In this document: positions 55,091 to 64,000 of the stretch, one piece after another
Layout of the letters: the number at the start of each line of letters is the position of its first letter
How positions within the stretch are numbered: the first letter of the stretch is position 1
Source of the DNA: Trichuris trichiura
Lineage: Eukaryota; Nematoda; Enoplea; Trichinellida; Trichuridae
DNA length: 64,000 nt
Assembly: GCA_037903355.1 (NCBI GenBank)
Contig: JBAJFE010000033.1
Location: 186,001 to 250,000 of the forward strand
Direction of reading: 5' to 3'
The notes under the pieces: model-generated
What the model was told of the DNA's origin: nothing
The model's input: the letters and a program-made list of their open reading frames with translations, nothing else
The model's database searches: none
Program-made: the position numbers and the translations under genes

Positions 55091-56381
55091 TAGTTTTGTT
55101 CAAGTATCTTTCTTTTGATTTGATCACCTGACTGGTTGGCGCAAGAGGTTTTACCGTCAGCCTATTTTAGCCTTCAAAATGCCCTTCACGCTAAGCTTAT
55201 TCATTTCCAACGTTTGATTGAAAGTGACGGATGTGGGACACCACTTTTCACATGAACACTTAGCCATCCTCGAGATTACTATAGTTGGAATGCTGTGAAT
55301 TTCTATATAAAACGATCCTTTCTTGTTGAAGGAAAAAGGCGACTGTAATGAAAGAAAGTTGAACAAAAAACTTATTGGTGGGCAGCTATCATTAAAAACC
55401 GGAAATACTAATTAGCATCCCTTTAATGACTAATGCGTCTAAAAAACTACTGCTCTACCTTCGTCGAATTGGTGATCTGTAGAGCACGACGGTATCAACC
55501 ATGAACAGAAATAGGGAAAAGTAAAGTTTCCATCGATGAACTACCCGGATTATGACGGTGGCGGAGCGGTAGCACATCAACCGGTATCGTTCACCCTACA
55601 AATGTAGCCACAGGACAATACACTGCATAATGCAGCCGAAGAACTGTCGCTGATAAATTGGGCTTTTCTCTCATTAGAGAGAGTACACTGCCCAAGCCTG
55701 CCAAAAATGGGAATTGAGGCTTGCATAATACCTACGCCTGGTTTCCAACTGCGCAATTTGTTTTTCCTATTTGGCACCTTTCAATAAGCGCCATAAAACA
55801 AGGTACACTTGTACCTTCAGCAGTTTTCGTCTGGTTTTGTCGCCTTGCCGGAGCTTTCCGCGCTTACGAAAACTGTAGACGCGGGAAAGGACTAGAGATG
55901 AATTAAAACTTTACTACTAAAATTTGTTAATAAAGCTGACCAATACGAGTCGTCCAAAGTTAATTCTCGCTGAGAAGCAGATTTAGCGTTATGGAAGAGA
56001 TAAAATCGTTCATCAGGAATGACTCATAGAATTAGCTGGTATGCTCTACTGAAAAAACTAGCTGCAAGCAGCGGCCCACTCAGAGATTTGCAATGACAGT
56101 CAACCCGCGAGATGCTGAGTCAAGGCTGGTGAATCTAGTTGCTGGAAGAATTTTTTATCTGTCACTCATGTGGATTCTGCATTCCGACAGCAACTTAATT
56201 AGCATTCAAAGAGGACCTTCACTTTCTTTATCTGTATCGCGGTAAATCTCCTACCTGTTTCCCTGACTTCCAGCATCCCGCGCAAGCTCTCTAGTGCTTC
56301 ACTCATTGCCCCCTTATTTTCAGCGCTCCTGAAATCTTCCAAGTTCCCTAGGGGGTCTAGCGCTCAGATTGGGATTCACTG
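55091..56381. other. No gene; old repeat and a hAT terminus
   Basis: About 55910-56060 is similar to 12830-13010. At 56369-56381 a hAT-type end (TTGGGATTCACTG) preceded by a CCCTAGGGGG run suggests a hAT remnant whose other end I could not place. Confidence 0.45.
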
Positions 56382-56721
56382 GCAAACACGAATTAGATTT
56401 CCACATTTCTCAATGTCCAGGTGCACTTACCTTCCAAGTGAAAAACAATGGTAGTTAATGCATGGCTGAGGAATATGCATACACAATGAGAATTAACATG
56501 TCATTCTTTATTTTAAAGCCTTGCAATGATTCTTCGGCATTTGTCGTCAATGATCTGATAAGGAAGGCACGTTTCCAATTGAGACACGTTTCATTAGCGT
56601 TTTGTCTGGGACCACTGAGTGCTGAAGTTCTTGCTGTGAATAAAGTTTCGCTTCATAAACAGAATTCAGTAAATAGAACCCGTATAGCGTTATGTATGAA
56701 ATTTTAGCCATGTTGCTCCAG

Positions 56722-57060
56722 TTAGAAGAACTTCTTTAGTTCATTTTTGAAGCGGCGAGCTGAGGGTTCATCCATAGGGGACTTGTCTCCTTGAATCACA
56801 AGTGCGTGTATACCATGTCGCTGTTTAAAATTCCGTAGCCAACCTTGGATGGCCTTAAAATTACGATCGCCCTGAAGTTTCCTGTTAAAATGTATCAGCC
56901 TTTTCCACATTAAAGGTGCAGACATAGGTTTTCCGGCATTGCCCATTTGGACGAACCAAACGTAAGCTGTCTCCATAACTTTCCCGGTCTTCACACTTTT
57001 GCGCTCCGAACTTCCACTTCCTTGTAGCTGCATTTCCGAGCAATCCAGAAATAAAGTATC
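56722..57060 (-). pseudogene. Tigger/jerky-type CENP-B DNA-binding domain scrap
   Basis: Minus strand: METAYVWFVQMGNAGKPMSA then a KAIQGWLRNFKQRHGI stretch. This is the second helix-turn-helix of the CENP-B family, typical of Tigger and jerky transposases (W-L-x-x-F-K-x-R-H-G-I). About 100 residues remain; the DDE domain is absent. Sequence differs from the other Tigger copies here, so it is another subfamily. Confidence 0.72.
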
Positions 57061-57870
57061 TTTCTTCCGAATTCTAGAGATTGTAGATGGATAGGTCCCT
57101 GTTTTTCATTCAACGAGGTTCATGAATGCCTATTTTTCAAAGCCTCTACTACTACCTATAATTTCTCTTTTATTGCGTGTACCACATGCTTGCTTTTCGG
57201 CGTCGCGAACGAACAAAGAAGTGTAGCTATTCCCGAATAAAAAAGGGAAAAGAAATTAAGAAATATGCTGTGCTGTGCTTGAAGTCGATTCTTGTTGGGA
57301 GCTTGCTTTCCTTAACAAAGAAACGGCGAGCGTGCTCCAGAATTAACGGAAAGTGCCTTGATAGCAGGCTTGGTAAAGATACTTCAGGTTTGGTTCGAAA
57401 CAGCACAGCAGAAATAAAAAACTGCTATATTACAGAAACAGAAACTCAGAACTGTTGGACGGAGTACGTGGTATAGTCAGTTACTAGATATCTACGGAAA
57501 ACATTCTGCGCTGTGGTTCGATAAGCTCATAAATTTTACTCCTGCAAAAACTGCAGCACTTCAAATTCGACATGTTGGATACCCTTGCCGAAGGAAAATG
57601 GAAAAAAAGCAAAAGAGGTTCTTTCGATAAGCGGTGGCTTAATAGGCTAAACATTTTGGCTGCACACAGTCAGCGCATTGTTCTCTTCACTGATGCCGAC
57701 ATCGAAGTATTCCGTTGTGGGAGTTTCCACTGTATTAATAGTGAATGGAGGCAGCTGGAGCCTAAGCCAAAATTTCAAACTCATTTCATGTAGGCATGGG
57801 ATACTAAGTGCCATGCGTGACAAGCATTCTCTTTGTTAAAAATAGTGACTGTAGGAAACCCAAGCATAAA
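57061..57870. other. No gene assigned; one unassigned 73-codon frame
   Basis: The frame at 57572-57793 (plus) has RIVLFTDADIEVFRCG, which has a superficial DxD-like look of a glycosyltransferase, but there is no supporting context. I do not assign it. Confidence 0.3.
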
Positions 57871-57874
57871 CCAT

Positions 57875-57970
57875 AGGTTCTCAAAGTGCGCGATATCGCC
57901 CCGTGCGGGGACGTTGGGAATCACATAAAAGGAACTCTGGCAGAATTATCCCTAGCGCAGGAGGGCGAGC
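57875..57970. repeat. hAT-like terminal repeat, copy 2
   Basis: AGGTTCTCAAAGTGCGCGATATCGCCCC and the following 80 bp match 30769-30905, with about 30 bp deleted. No right end was located. Confidence 0.55.
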
Positions 57971-58384
57971 AGAGACTAGCGTAAGAGTGCTGACTGTTCA
58001 CACAGGTGACAGCACATCTTTACATCTTATCATTGCTGCTCACGTTGGAAAAATACTGGTGTAGCAAAGCGCTATTGGTCTCGGAATGGTTGAATTAGCT
58101 TGCAAATTATCAGTCATCTTCTGAAGATTTCATTCCCTGTAAGCCCAATGGGGTTATTGTGAATTAGCAGACTTACATTTTGAATTTCCAACTCGCAGCA
58201 AGGTTTTCCTTGTCTACGCACTTTCAGTTTTCCTCAGCGAAAGTATGTCTAATGATTGAAAAGTGTTCTGATGCTGTGGAATCATCAGAACTGGCAGATT
58301 CCCTTTTGGCTTTGTTACTCAGTATGGTTACGAGCAAGCGTGGTTAGCTCAGTCGTTCGCTGAACTCTTTTTCTTGACTTAGTA

Positions 58385-58915
58385 CGAGGGATGTTCAGAA
58401 AGTTCCCGGAGAGACGATGCAATGTTTAACAGGACGGTAACCGATGAGCCAAAATTTGTTTAACCTTATCTCCGTTATCTTCGGGCTTTTAGGGGAGATA
58501 GCCGTATCCGACGTTGCGCCAGTGTGGTACAAGCTGCACCTAAAGTAATTACTTTTCTCGTGATATGGAAAATCTCTGTTTTGAGGTCGGTGCTAACATT
58601 AAATTTCTCTCCAAGCTTGATTGGCACCCAAAAAGGACTATTCAGCCTTTGCAGCAGGCCTACGGAAGTAGTGCACCATCGAAATCAGTCGTCTGGGAGT
58701 GGATAAGGCGTTTGAAGGAGGGCAGGGTGGTCATCGAAGACAACCGGTGTGGAAGTCTTTTCTGCAAAATTTTCCCACGAATAGTAGTATTGCAAAAATT
58801 TTCCCACGGGGGCGATGGTGCGAAGAAGTTTGAGAACGTGTGGCATAAACTAAAATCGGAGACTGATACTATTACGCTACGTAAAATCGTAGCATACGTC
58901 GAAGGAAATTGTTGA
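58385..58915 (+). pseudogene. Mariner 5' fragment: terminal repeat and DNA-binding domain
   Basis: The left terminus CGAGGGATGTTCAGAAAGTT follows TA at 58383-58384. The frame from 58565 begins MENLCFEVGANIKFLSKLD and has the helix-turn-helix block SKSVVWEWIRRLKEGRVVIE with the DN-x-CGS pattern that precedes the mariner linker. The catalytic domain is missing. It complements the 3' fragment at 28780-29228 of the same family. Confidence 0.75.
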
Positions 58916-60449
58916 CAGTATCATAAATCATCGATAGAGTGAGATCCTCTATTTACTTCATACAAAATTACTACAAACAGTTACAATAAGTGCAAGTACA
59001 ACCACAGAAAAGATTGGAGAACAGTAACTCCATGAACAACAGCTCGGGAGTGTACAAGTTAGCATAGGAGACAATGCGCGACGATGTCCTTCGAGGTTCT
59101 GCCGAACGGATCCTCCATAGGGCGGTCTTAGTCGCTGCGCACACTGCTCCAGGTATGTCTGCAAAACAACACTTGTGCATTCCACAGCGCAAACTTGTGT
59201 GAACAGTTTACTTGTATCCTCAGCGACTCTATCATCTGTTCGGGGGCACGACTACCCTTCTCCGCGAAGTTTGTCGAGTGATTCTTCAGCACAGAGACCA
59301 CAATGCTCTTTTCACTCGTCTGTGATTGCCGTGCTTCCGGAGACCAGTTTATATCTTCACTATGGGAAGCAGCATTCCTGCAGTCCAACCTTTTTCGCGC
59401 ACCATGGAGCAGATGCCTGTTTCACGGGAAATTTCGCTGAATACACACTGGTGTGGGTGCAAACGCCTGGTATTGCCCGTATGCGGTAGAACAGGTCCTG
59501 CTCAACAACTTGGCCCGGACCGCCAGTGTGAATTGCGTTCCGTTCCGGAGTTCCCTCAGCGACTGCTTGTTGGAATTGCTGATGTAACACCGCTCAAAGA
59601 CCTTGCAGGAACGGATCACTGCACGAAGTATTTGCGGAAATCGCTGAGGACGCTAACTGTTGCTTTTCTGAATGTTGCATGAATTTCATATTAATAAACC
59701 GGTTCTACGTGACAAATTTGGGTCTAATATGAAAACCTACATGCCTGTTGAAAGGGATTTAATATTTAGCATACGTTCAAATGCCATTATCTGCTTGCTG
59801 GCTGCTGAATCAGGTTATTTTTGTAGCACATTGTTTGCCTCTCAAGCCATCCTTGAGTAACTTCTGAGCACTGAAAAGCCTTGTACCACGAGGGGTATGT
59901 TTATTCTTCGATTTCAGTTTCACACTTTTGAGAGTGACTAATTCCATCATCGTTTAGCATTTGAAATATCATGATTTGTTGTTGCAAGCTAGCTACATTT
60001 GTCTATCAGATCTGTATCATTCGTTTGACTATGAAAGAACTTTTGGCTCTTCTAGGATCCCTGCCGTTTCTTCATTGCCATTAATTTTGCTGGAGGTTTT
60101 ATTCACCCTGTGTCGATCCTTCTGTTTGACGGGTTCATCGATGTTAAGTGTTTTATATCAGGTTAGTTCAACGCAAATGTTAGCAGTTATCCGCTTTTTG
60201 AGTCGCGTTTATCTCAGTTGTGCATTGTTTTTACGTGACCAAATAGAATTCGTTGGAAAGATGCATTGCTTTCAACTTTTACGTAGGGATTAGATCACGT
60301 TCTGATAAAAACCGGGTGAGCGTGAGTTGATAAATTTTCTCACATAATTTTTGAGAGCCCATTGCGCTACGTACACTTTCTGACGCACAATGGCCTTGAA
60401 GACAAAGAAAAGGTGTTAGTCGGCCGACAAAAGGTCCGTCCTCGTAAAT
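58916..60449. other. No gene recognised
   Basis: Several open frames of 60-120 codons on both strands; none resembles a family and no transposon ends were seen. Confidence 0.4.
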
Positions 60450-60901
60450 CAGCGATTCTCGCTGTGGGACATGGGCCCCATCAGGGGGCGCTTTTGAAGT
60501 TTAAGGGGATCCCTTTGAGCTTTGGGAGGGAGCACATTCCCTACCTGGGCCTTCATGTTGAAATGCACAGGAAGATATGGCCTACGGGTCAGGTATCGTG
60601 CCTCCTGCCTAAGAGAAAGCCGCATGCTGTTGCGCCCCGCAATTCTGATTGGCTAGAAAGGAGGACCGAGGGAGGGGGTAACCGGGTAGTAGGCGAGAAA
60701 GTAAGTGTACGACACACTATTAGGGTACCGCTTTCTCCACAGAACTCTGCGCAGCACCTACATTATGACGTCCAGGCTACCTTCCGTCTTCCCAACCAAC
60801 CAATCAGCGCGCTTGAAATTGACTAATCAGAGTTGGGGGCCCAAACGCTCGGAAACGTTCACAGGGGGACCCTGGCGCGACCCTGACCTTGAGAAACACT
60901 G
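60450..60901. mobile_element. hAT miniature element, family 3, copy 2
   Basis: The ends are CAGCGATTCTCGCTG and, inverted, CCTTGAGAAACACTG. Flanks TCGTAAAT (60442-60449) and TCGCAGAT (60902-60909) share 6 of 8 bases. The interior is the inverse of 47199-47656, including AATCAGCGCGCTTGAAATTG. Confidence 0.78.
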
Positions 60902-60909
60902 TCGCAGAT

Positions 60910-62187
60910 GAATGAAGACATTGTTTCCCAAATTATCCCGTTCTTTACGCGTCTTTGACCAACGTGCTGCCATGCATTGTCATGAAAAAATGCTGGCTGT
61001 CGAGTCGTCATCTGACTGATTTCTGTTGCAGCTTTCATAGTTTCTGCAGCGAAAATTGCAATTCGCAACGCTACATGCCTGAGTGTTATGTCTTCTACCG
61101 CTTTTCTCGTTCTTGCCTGCGTTGGTATGTGTAATTTAAACGAAACAATTTCCTACCAACGGGTGGATGAGCGATTTTTAGGAAAAATTGTACAGGACCA
61201 ATACACTCAACTTTATTTTCAGAGCTTTCGGAACGCTCCAGTTTTGTCGTCAGTGGGGTGGAGACGCTACATGCCTGATGTTATAGCTTTTTCTACTTCA
61301 AACAGCCTCCAGTTCAAAGATGCATGTCTTGAAACGGGAAAGTGTTTGATATCAAAGGCTGCAATTAAACCAATTTTATAATAGGTAAAAAACCACAATT
61401 TTCTACCAATTACGGAATTGGTTTAATAACAGAAATCTACAATAAGGACGAATGGAAAGAAACCATGAAAGAATTTAATTTGAAAGAACTCGTACTTTCA
61501 TCTGCTTTTTTACGGAATGCAAGTCCCGTTGAAAAATTTTTAATTCCAGTTTTCTGGAGCTTTCTGGTCAAACGCGACCCGTCTTCAGCGGTCTTAAATT
61601 GATGTAATTGACTAAAGAACTCGTACTTTGGTAACCCATGGTACATTTCCAAACAAAGAGCATAGCTTCTTTAACGTGGACATATGGTTTCGCGACGCGT
61701 CCTGCCTGCTTTGTCCACCCACACGGCCAGTTCTTTCTGTTATCGTAAAGGCGCCTTTTTCGCAACACGTAAAAACCTAGCGAAGTTAAGGTTCTTCTTG
61801 ATAGATGCTTTGTCAGTTTCTCAGCTCTGCAAACCAGTGTTTGAAACCTTTTTGCGTTTCTTAATTCAGTAAATTCTATTTACGGTTATGAAATTTCAAC
61901 GAATGTGCGTATTCGCTACCTACCTGTTCCTTTCCATTGACCTCTTCATTGTATTGCATCAAAGGTTTCACTTAGACGAGCCTGTGTCTAAACACGAACA
62001 CCGATCTACGCGTGCTGTAGAACAGTCTTATCAGTGGTGACGCTTCACACCTATGACAAAGAGAGAACAAAACAGCAGAGCTTATTTAAGCAGAATCTGT
62101 GCTACAAGTGCAGATGGAATGGCGCAGGGCAGTAACACGTATTGTTTTTTACAATGCATGCCAAGAAGGGTACAAGAAAGACGAGCC
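60910..62187. repeat. Disordered snap-back fragments
   Basis: Motif-bearing fragments at 61222-61256 (AGAGCTTTCGGAACGCTCC) and 61552-61592 (GGAGCTTTCTGGTC ... GACCCGTCTTCAGCGG) lie in the same orientation rather than inverted. A hairpin joins ATTAAACCAATT (about 61366) and its inverse (about 61416). The CCTACCAACG...GATGAG arm also occurs at 61154. No target duplications or gene seen. Confidence 0.55.
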
Positions 62188-62200
62188 AGCTGTAGATCTT

Positions 62201-62475
62201 GAAAATGCGATGTTTTGGTACGGGACTGTATGTTTTCATAGTTCAGCGACTTTAATACGGTAGCTGTGTCCCGTTGGTAAGCACAAAAAAAGAAAAAAGA
62301 ACTTCCAGAGCTTTCGGGTCTGTCGCGACCCGTCGTCAGCGGTCAATATCTGTGTCAATAGATACACAGATATTGACCGCTGACGACGGGTCGCGACAGA
62401 CCCGAAAGCTCTGGAAGTTCTTTTTTCTTTTTTTGTGCTTACCAACGGGACACAGCTACCGTATTAAAGTCGCTG
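62201..62475. mobile_element. Snap-back element copy 3, perfect palindrome and 13-bp target duplication
   Basis: The tail GAAAATGCGATG...GGTACGGGA lies at 62201-62243. It is followed by perfect 112-bp inverted arms (62244-62475) around an 8-base loop. Both flanks read AGCTGTAGATCTT (62188-62200 and 62476-62488), a perfect 13-bp duplication. Each arm has CTGACGACGGGTC, loop, GACCCGAAAGC. Perfect arms and duplication make it the youngest copy in the window. Confidence 0.93.
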
Positions 62476-62751
62476 AGCTGTAGATCTTAACAAAAGCCCT
62501 TGCGTGAAATAATTGACGCGGCATTTCCTGCTCAAAGGCTGTCAACGCAGCTTATACAAACCATTCGCGTATCAAATTAGCCCGCCGAGTTGGAAAAAAC
62601 TATACGTTCGTTTGCGGAATGCCTTCTTTCAAAGCCAGCTTTTCCATAGTCCTTGTCAGCACGCTTGAATCTCCTGGAGGACCAACGCGCAACCTTTTCG
62701 TCATCTCCAGCGCTACCGTTTCCATGAGAATCACTGGGACAGATTCTAGAG

Positions 62752-63887
62752 CAGTTTTTTACGGTCGGGCAAGTGCCCCACCTGGGCCCTCGTGTGGAGG
62801 TTCATCGGAAGGCGAGGTCCGAGGGCCAGGTATTATGCTTACTGGTTAAGATAACGTTGCATGCTATGCGTGATCCCGGCTACCCCCAATCCACCACACG
62901 AACCAATCACCGCTCGTGAAAATGACCATTCAGAACACGCGGCAGAAGGCATCGCATGACCGTCACCGTGACCTTCCCGAAGTTGGGTTGAGTAAGGGAA
63001 GCTTTCTGCTGGAAAGCGCTGAGCGCAGAGCGCATGATTCACATCAGAGAATAGTTGTCCGCGTTATCAGAATGCGCCATAGGTTTTGCGATTTTTTTGC
63101 ACCTGCTTTACGATTCAACCAGCAATTAGCGCGTGTTGGCGTAGTTTGGTAGCAATGACTGTGCTTTACAATTTTATCAACGATTACCATCTCTTGTTCT
63201 AGCTCTGTAAAAAGTCGACTACCTTTTCCTTCGTTTTCTTTCCTCGCGTGTATTTTCTACGCAGCTACAATGCAAGCATACGCGTTAGCGACAAGGAACT
63301 GCGTGTGTTGCTCACGCATTTTCTGCAAATGCTTTGTCTGTACGGTATGCCAGCTCCAGTTTCGCAAGAGATGTCATTGCAAGAAAAGCTGCTGGAGTTG
63401 CAGTCGAACGTGAAGTTGAAGGCCAGGTTGTCACAGGGTTATCAGCAGTTCTAGCTGCAGAAAGAAATCCCGGTGTTGTACCCTCCCGTATGGGGTGTGG
63501 TAAAAACAATTTACTGATTTTTTCTTTCCTCATCGAGTCTAGTCGAGCACGCATTTAGTATCGTTACGGATCTAGTGACGAAGAAACGCAGCCAGCTGCT
63601 TGTAGTCAGACGCTGCGATCTGCGTCCTCGAGCTACCTCGATCGACAAACTAGTTCGATCGCATCTGGGCGAGCTAAGCAGCTCTCGTTGACTTCTCGAA
63701 AAACAGTTTGCAGAAATAAATATGTACAGCTGTAGTTGACCTTCTGGCGTTACAACCTTTTCAGCCTATCAGTATGTTGAAATTGACCAATCAGTGCGCT
63801 CGAAGTTGGCAAATCAGAATAGGGAGGCCCGGACGCTCGGAAACGTTCTTAGGGGGGCCCAAACGGACTTCTGCTTGAGAAACACTA
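62752..63887 (+). mobile_element. hAT element, family 3, with transposase remnant
   Basis: The left end CAGTTTTTTACGGTCGGGC is like the ends of the miniature copies. The right end GAGAAACACTA lies at 63887. Flanks TTCTAGAG (62744-62751) and TTCTGGAG (63888-63895) are 7 of 8 identical. The 1,136-bp interior includes a transposase C-terminal scrap, so this is the copy that links the miniature family to its probable parent. Confidence 0.8.
63340..63720 (+). pseudogene. ZBED-type hAT transposase C-terminal scrap
   Basis: The frame contains EKLLELQSNVKLKARLSQGY, which parallels the equivalent block of the intact transposase (EELIELQANEELKPKFKSGY). After a TAG at 63452 it continues with VLYPPVWGVVKT and, in another frame, a VTKKR...VVRRCDL block. 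Stops and a frameshift interrupt the hAT dimerisation region. The similarity ties this hAT family to the one at 33882-37872. Confidence 0.78.
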
Positions 63888-64000
63888 TTCTGGAGCGAGG
63901 AAGAAAGCGCTGTTTTTAGGATGGTACTGACTAACAAAACAAAACGTCTGGAGCGAATTAGCTGCAACATGCAAGACTGCGTAAGGTATGTCGCTCTGCA

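Noticed and set aside
62236..62483. Identical 69-codon proteins on opposite strands
   Set aside because: They are a consequence of the perfect palindrome, not two genes.

Overview
This is repeat-rich eukaryotic, animal-type DNA. It holds two spliced host genes in a dense graveyard of nested transposable elements (TEs). Host exons have GT-AG introns, several only 44-58 bp, and the proteins are clearly metazoan: an egghead/BRE-3 glycosyltransferase and a FANCM helicase. The mix of ZBED-type hAT, pogo/Tigger, mariner, Gypsy and Copia elements with tiny introns suggests an invertebrate. A nematode, perhaps of the Trichuris/Trichinella group, is my best guess, but nothing here proves it. I saw no rRNA, tRNA or CRISPR.

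Region 1 (about 2.1-20.8 kb) is one gene: the egghead/BRE-3 beta-1,4-mannosyltransferase in two coding exons (2136-2883 and 20114-20760), joined in frame across a 17.2-kb intron. The intron contains a hAT remnant with a foldback, a Gypsy retrotransposon (4695-11952, minus strand) split by a 3-kb Tigger element (6880-9874), two Tigger miniature elements, and a second pogo-type element (16739-19060) split by a hAT element.

Region 2 (about 22.5-33.2 kb) is mostly retroelement and mariner debris: a LINE reverse transcriptase scrap, a broken mariner, a nearly complete Copia element (about 24.0-28.26 kb), pogo and mariner fragments, and a second Gypsy element reduced to LTRs and gag.

Region 3 (33.3-38.9 kb) is a Tigger copy carrying a complete 3,991-bp hAT element with perfect 8-bp target duplications and an intact 592-residue ZBED-type transposase. 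The Tigger copy at 9.49 kb still shows the unoccupied target. A pogo miniature element and a 108-bp tandem repeat follow.

Region 4 (40.8-44.6 kb) is the helicase half of FANCM in ten exons with all helicase motifs; its 3' end was not found. Region 5 (44.6-64 kb) has no recognisable host gene. It contains hAT miniature elements with target duplications, mariner and Tigger scraps, and several foldbacks.

The most unusual signal is a family of snap-back elements at about 9.25, 54.04 and 62.20 kb, with relatives at 34.5 and 61.2-61.6 kb. Each of the three main copies has a one-sided tail of about 40 bp, near-perfect inverted arms of 52 to 500 bp, and 12-13-bp target duplications. Each arm carries a conserved motif close to a hammerhead ribozyme core whose one free core position is the one that varies between copies. 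Penelope-like retroelements are the nearest known analogue; the link is inference.
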